Shown in pieces: positions 5,092 through 5,621 of a stretch of 5,621 bases of DNA (positions are counted from its first letter, which is position 1; the number at the start of each line of letters is the position of its first letter). The stretch lies in contig CAZDBA010000222.1 in NCBI GenBank assembly GCA_964503615.1, positions 1 through 5,621 of the forward strand, read 5' to 3'. The notes under the pieces were generated by a model, which saw only the letters and a program-made list of their open reading frames with translations, was not told the DNA's origin and ran no database searches. The translations under genes were made by a program, and so were the position numbers. Source of the stretch: CAZDBA01 sp964503615 (lineage in GTDB: Bacteria; Planctomycetota; Planctomycetia; Pirellulales; Pirellulaceae).

Positions 5092-5621
5092 GTGTCCGAC
5101 GAAGGTCAATCTAACAAAGTTCAGATCATCGACACCGGCGTCGCGAACATTTGTTCGCTCGGTGCTGCCTTTGAGCGGCTGGGGTACGAATGGAGCCTGA
5201 CACGTGACCGGCATACAATCGCAGAATCGCAGCGGGTTCTACTGCCAGGAGTGGGAGCCTTTGCAGCTGCGATGACAACTTTAAACGAAGACAATTTGTG
5301 CGAAGTCATCGTCGATCGACTAAACGGCAATTCGCCAGACAAAAAGACTCTAGCGATCTGTTTGGGTCTGCAATTGCTTTGTACCACCAGTGAGGAAAGC
5401 CCAGGAGTCCCAGGACTGGGAGTCATTCCACACGAAATCAAGCGATTCTCCACCTCGGTCCAATCTCCACAGTTGGGCTGGAACCAAGTCACCCCCAATG
5501 CGAACAACGAATCTACTGGCAACTACACGGCGGGCTCGGCTTACTTTGCCAATTCATTTCGATTGGTCGATCCGCCATCCAGTTGGAACTATGCAACCAC
5601 GAATTATGACGGTCAATTCAT
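5092..5621 (+). CDS. hisH: Imidazole glycerol phosphate synthase, glutamine amidotransferase subunit (HisH), 3' end outside window
   Basis: The frame begins with GTG directly after the hisCB TAA and is still open at the right edge, giving 176 residues of a family near 200. HisH hydrolyses glutamine and channels ammonia to HisF, which forms imidazoleglycerol phosphate and AICAR. Class-I amidotransferase features are visible: IIDTGVANICSL near the N-terminus (like DTGCANLNSV of E. coli HisH), the oxyanion-strand LPGVGAF (P52-G55) and nucleophile C90 in AICLGLQLL. Further on come SEES, GLGVIP, PQLGWNQV and the NYDGQF strand. The catalytic His and Glu near the C-terminus lie beyond the window and cannot be checked. 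Oddity: YFANSF (151-156) replaces the usual YFVHSY, so N154 stands where His is common. The zero-base spacing to hisCB indicates one operon; hisA and hisF would be expected next. Confidence 0.95.
   Translation, partial: MSDEGQSNKVQIIDTGVANICSLGAAFERLGYEWSLTRDRHTIAESQRVLLPGVGAFAAAMTTLNEDNLCEVIVDRLNGNSPDKKTLAICLGLQLLCTTSEESPGVPGLGVIPHEIKRFSTSVQSPQLGWNQVTPNANNESTGNYTAGSAYFANSFRLVDPPSSWNYATTNYDGQF

Overview
The window looks like chromosome of a planctomycete, probably Pirellulaceae-like. This rests on three things: an aromatic-rich BBP2-type outer-membrane porin, a low-complexity Gly/Ala/Cys-rich protein with short tandem repeats, and a histidine operon with a HisC-HisB fusion. The organism call is inference from style and gene content, not from a marker gene.

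Layout, all on the + strand. (1) 3-263: C-terminal end of a Gly/Ala/Cys-rich repeat protein, closed by a strong intrinsic terminator (315-360). (2) 361-807: about 450 bases with no gene I can support; it must carry the porin promoter and 5' UTR. (3) 808-2010: a complete 400-residue porin with a signal peptide and a C-terminal Phe, followed by a 3'-UTR hairpin and a strong, possibly bidirectional terminator (2132-2168). (4) 2169-2420: the histidine operon leader. (5) 2421-5621: hisG, a hisC-hisB fusion and the start of hisH, which runs off the window.

The main discovery is in region 4. A 15-codon reading frame (2255-2302, MNFEHGQHVDHHFHH) contains six histidines. It is followed by a set of mutually exclusive RNA pairings and a GC-rich hairpin with a T7 tract (2342-2367), about 54 bases before hisG. 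This is the architecture of a ribosome-mediated transcription attenuator, like the his leader of enteric bacteria, found here in what appears to be a planctomycete. The segment GGCC occurs in regions 1 and 3, and GGTCGG in regions 2 and 4, so the alternative pairings can be read by eye. A perfect TTGACA box, partly covered by an inverted repeat, lies just upstream. It would put the transcription start at or next to the leader ATG.

How the genes work together: HisG starts histidine synthesis and is the long, probably feedback-inhibited form. HisH supplies ammonia to HisF, which is not in the window. The fused HisC-HisB protein carries out two successive later steps: dehydration of imidazoleglycerol phosphate, then transamination of imidazoleacetol phosphate. 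Control would thus act on enzyme activity (HisG) and on transcription (attenuator). hisD is not between hisG and hisC, where enteric bacteria have it.
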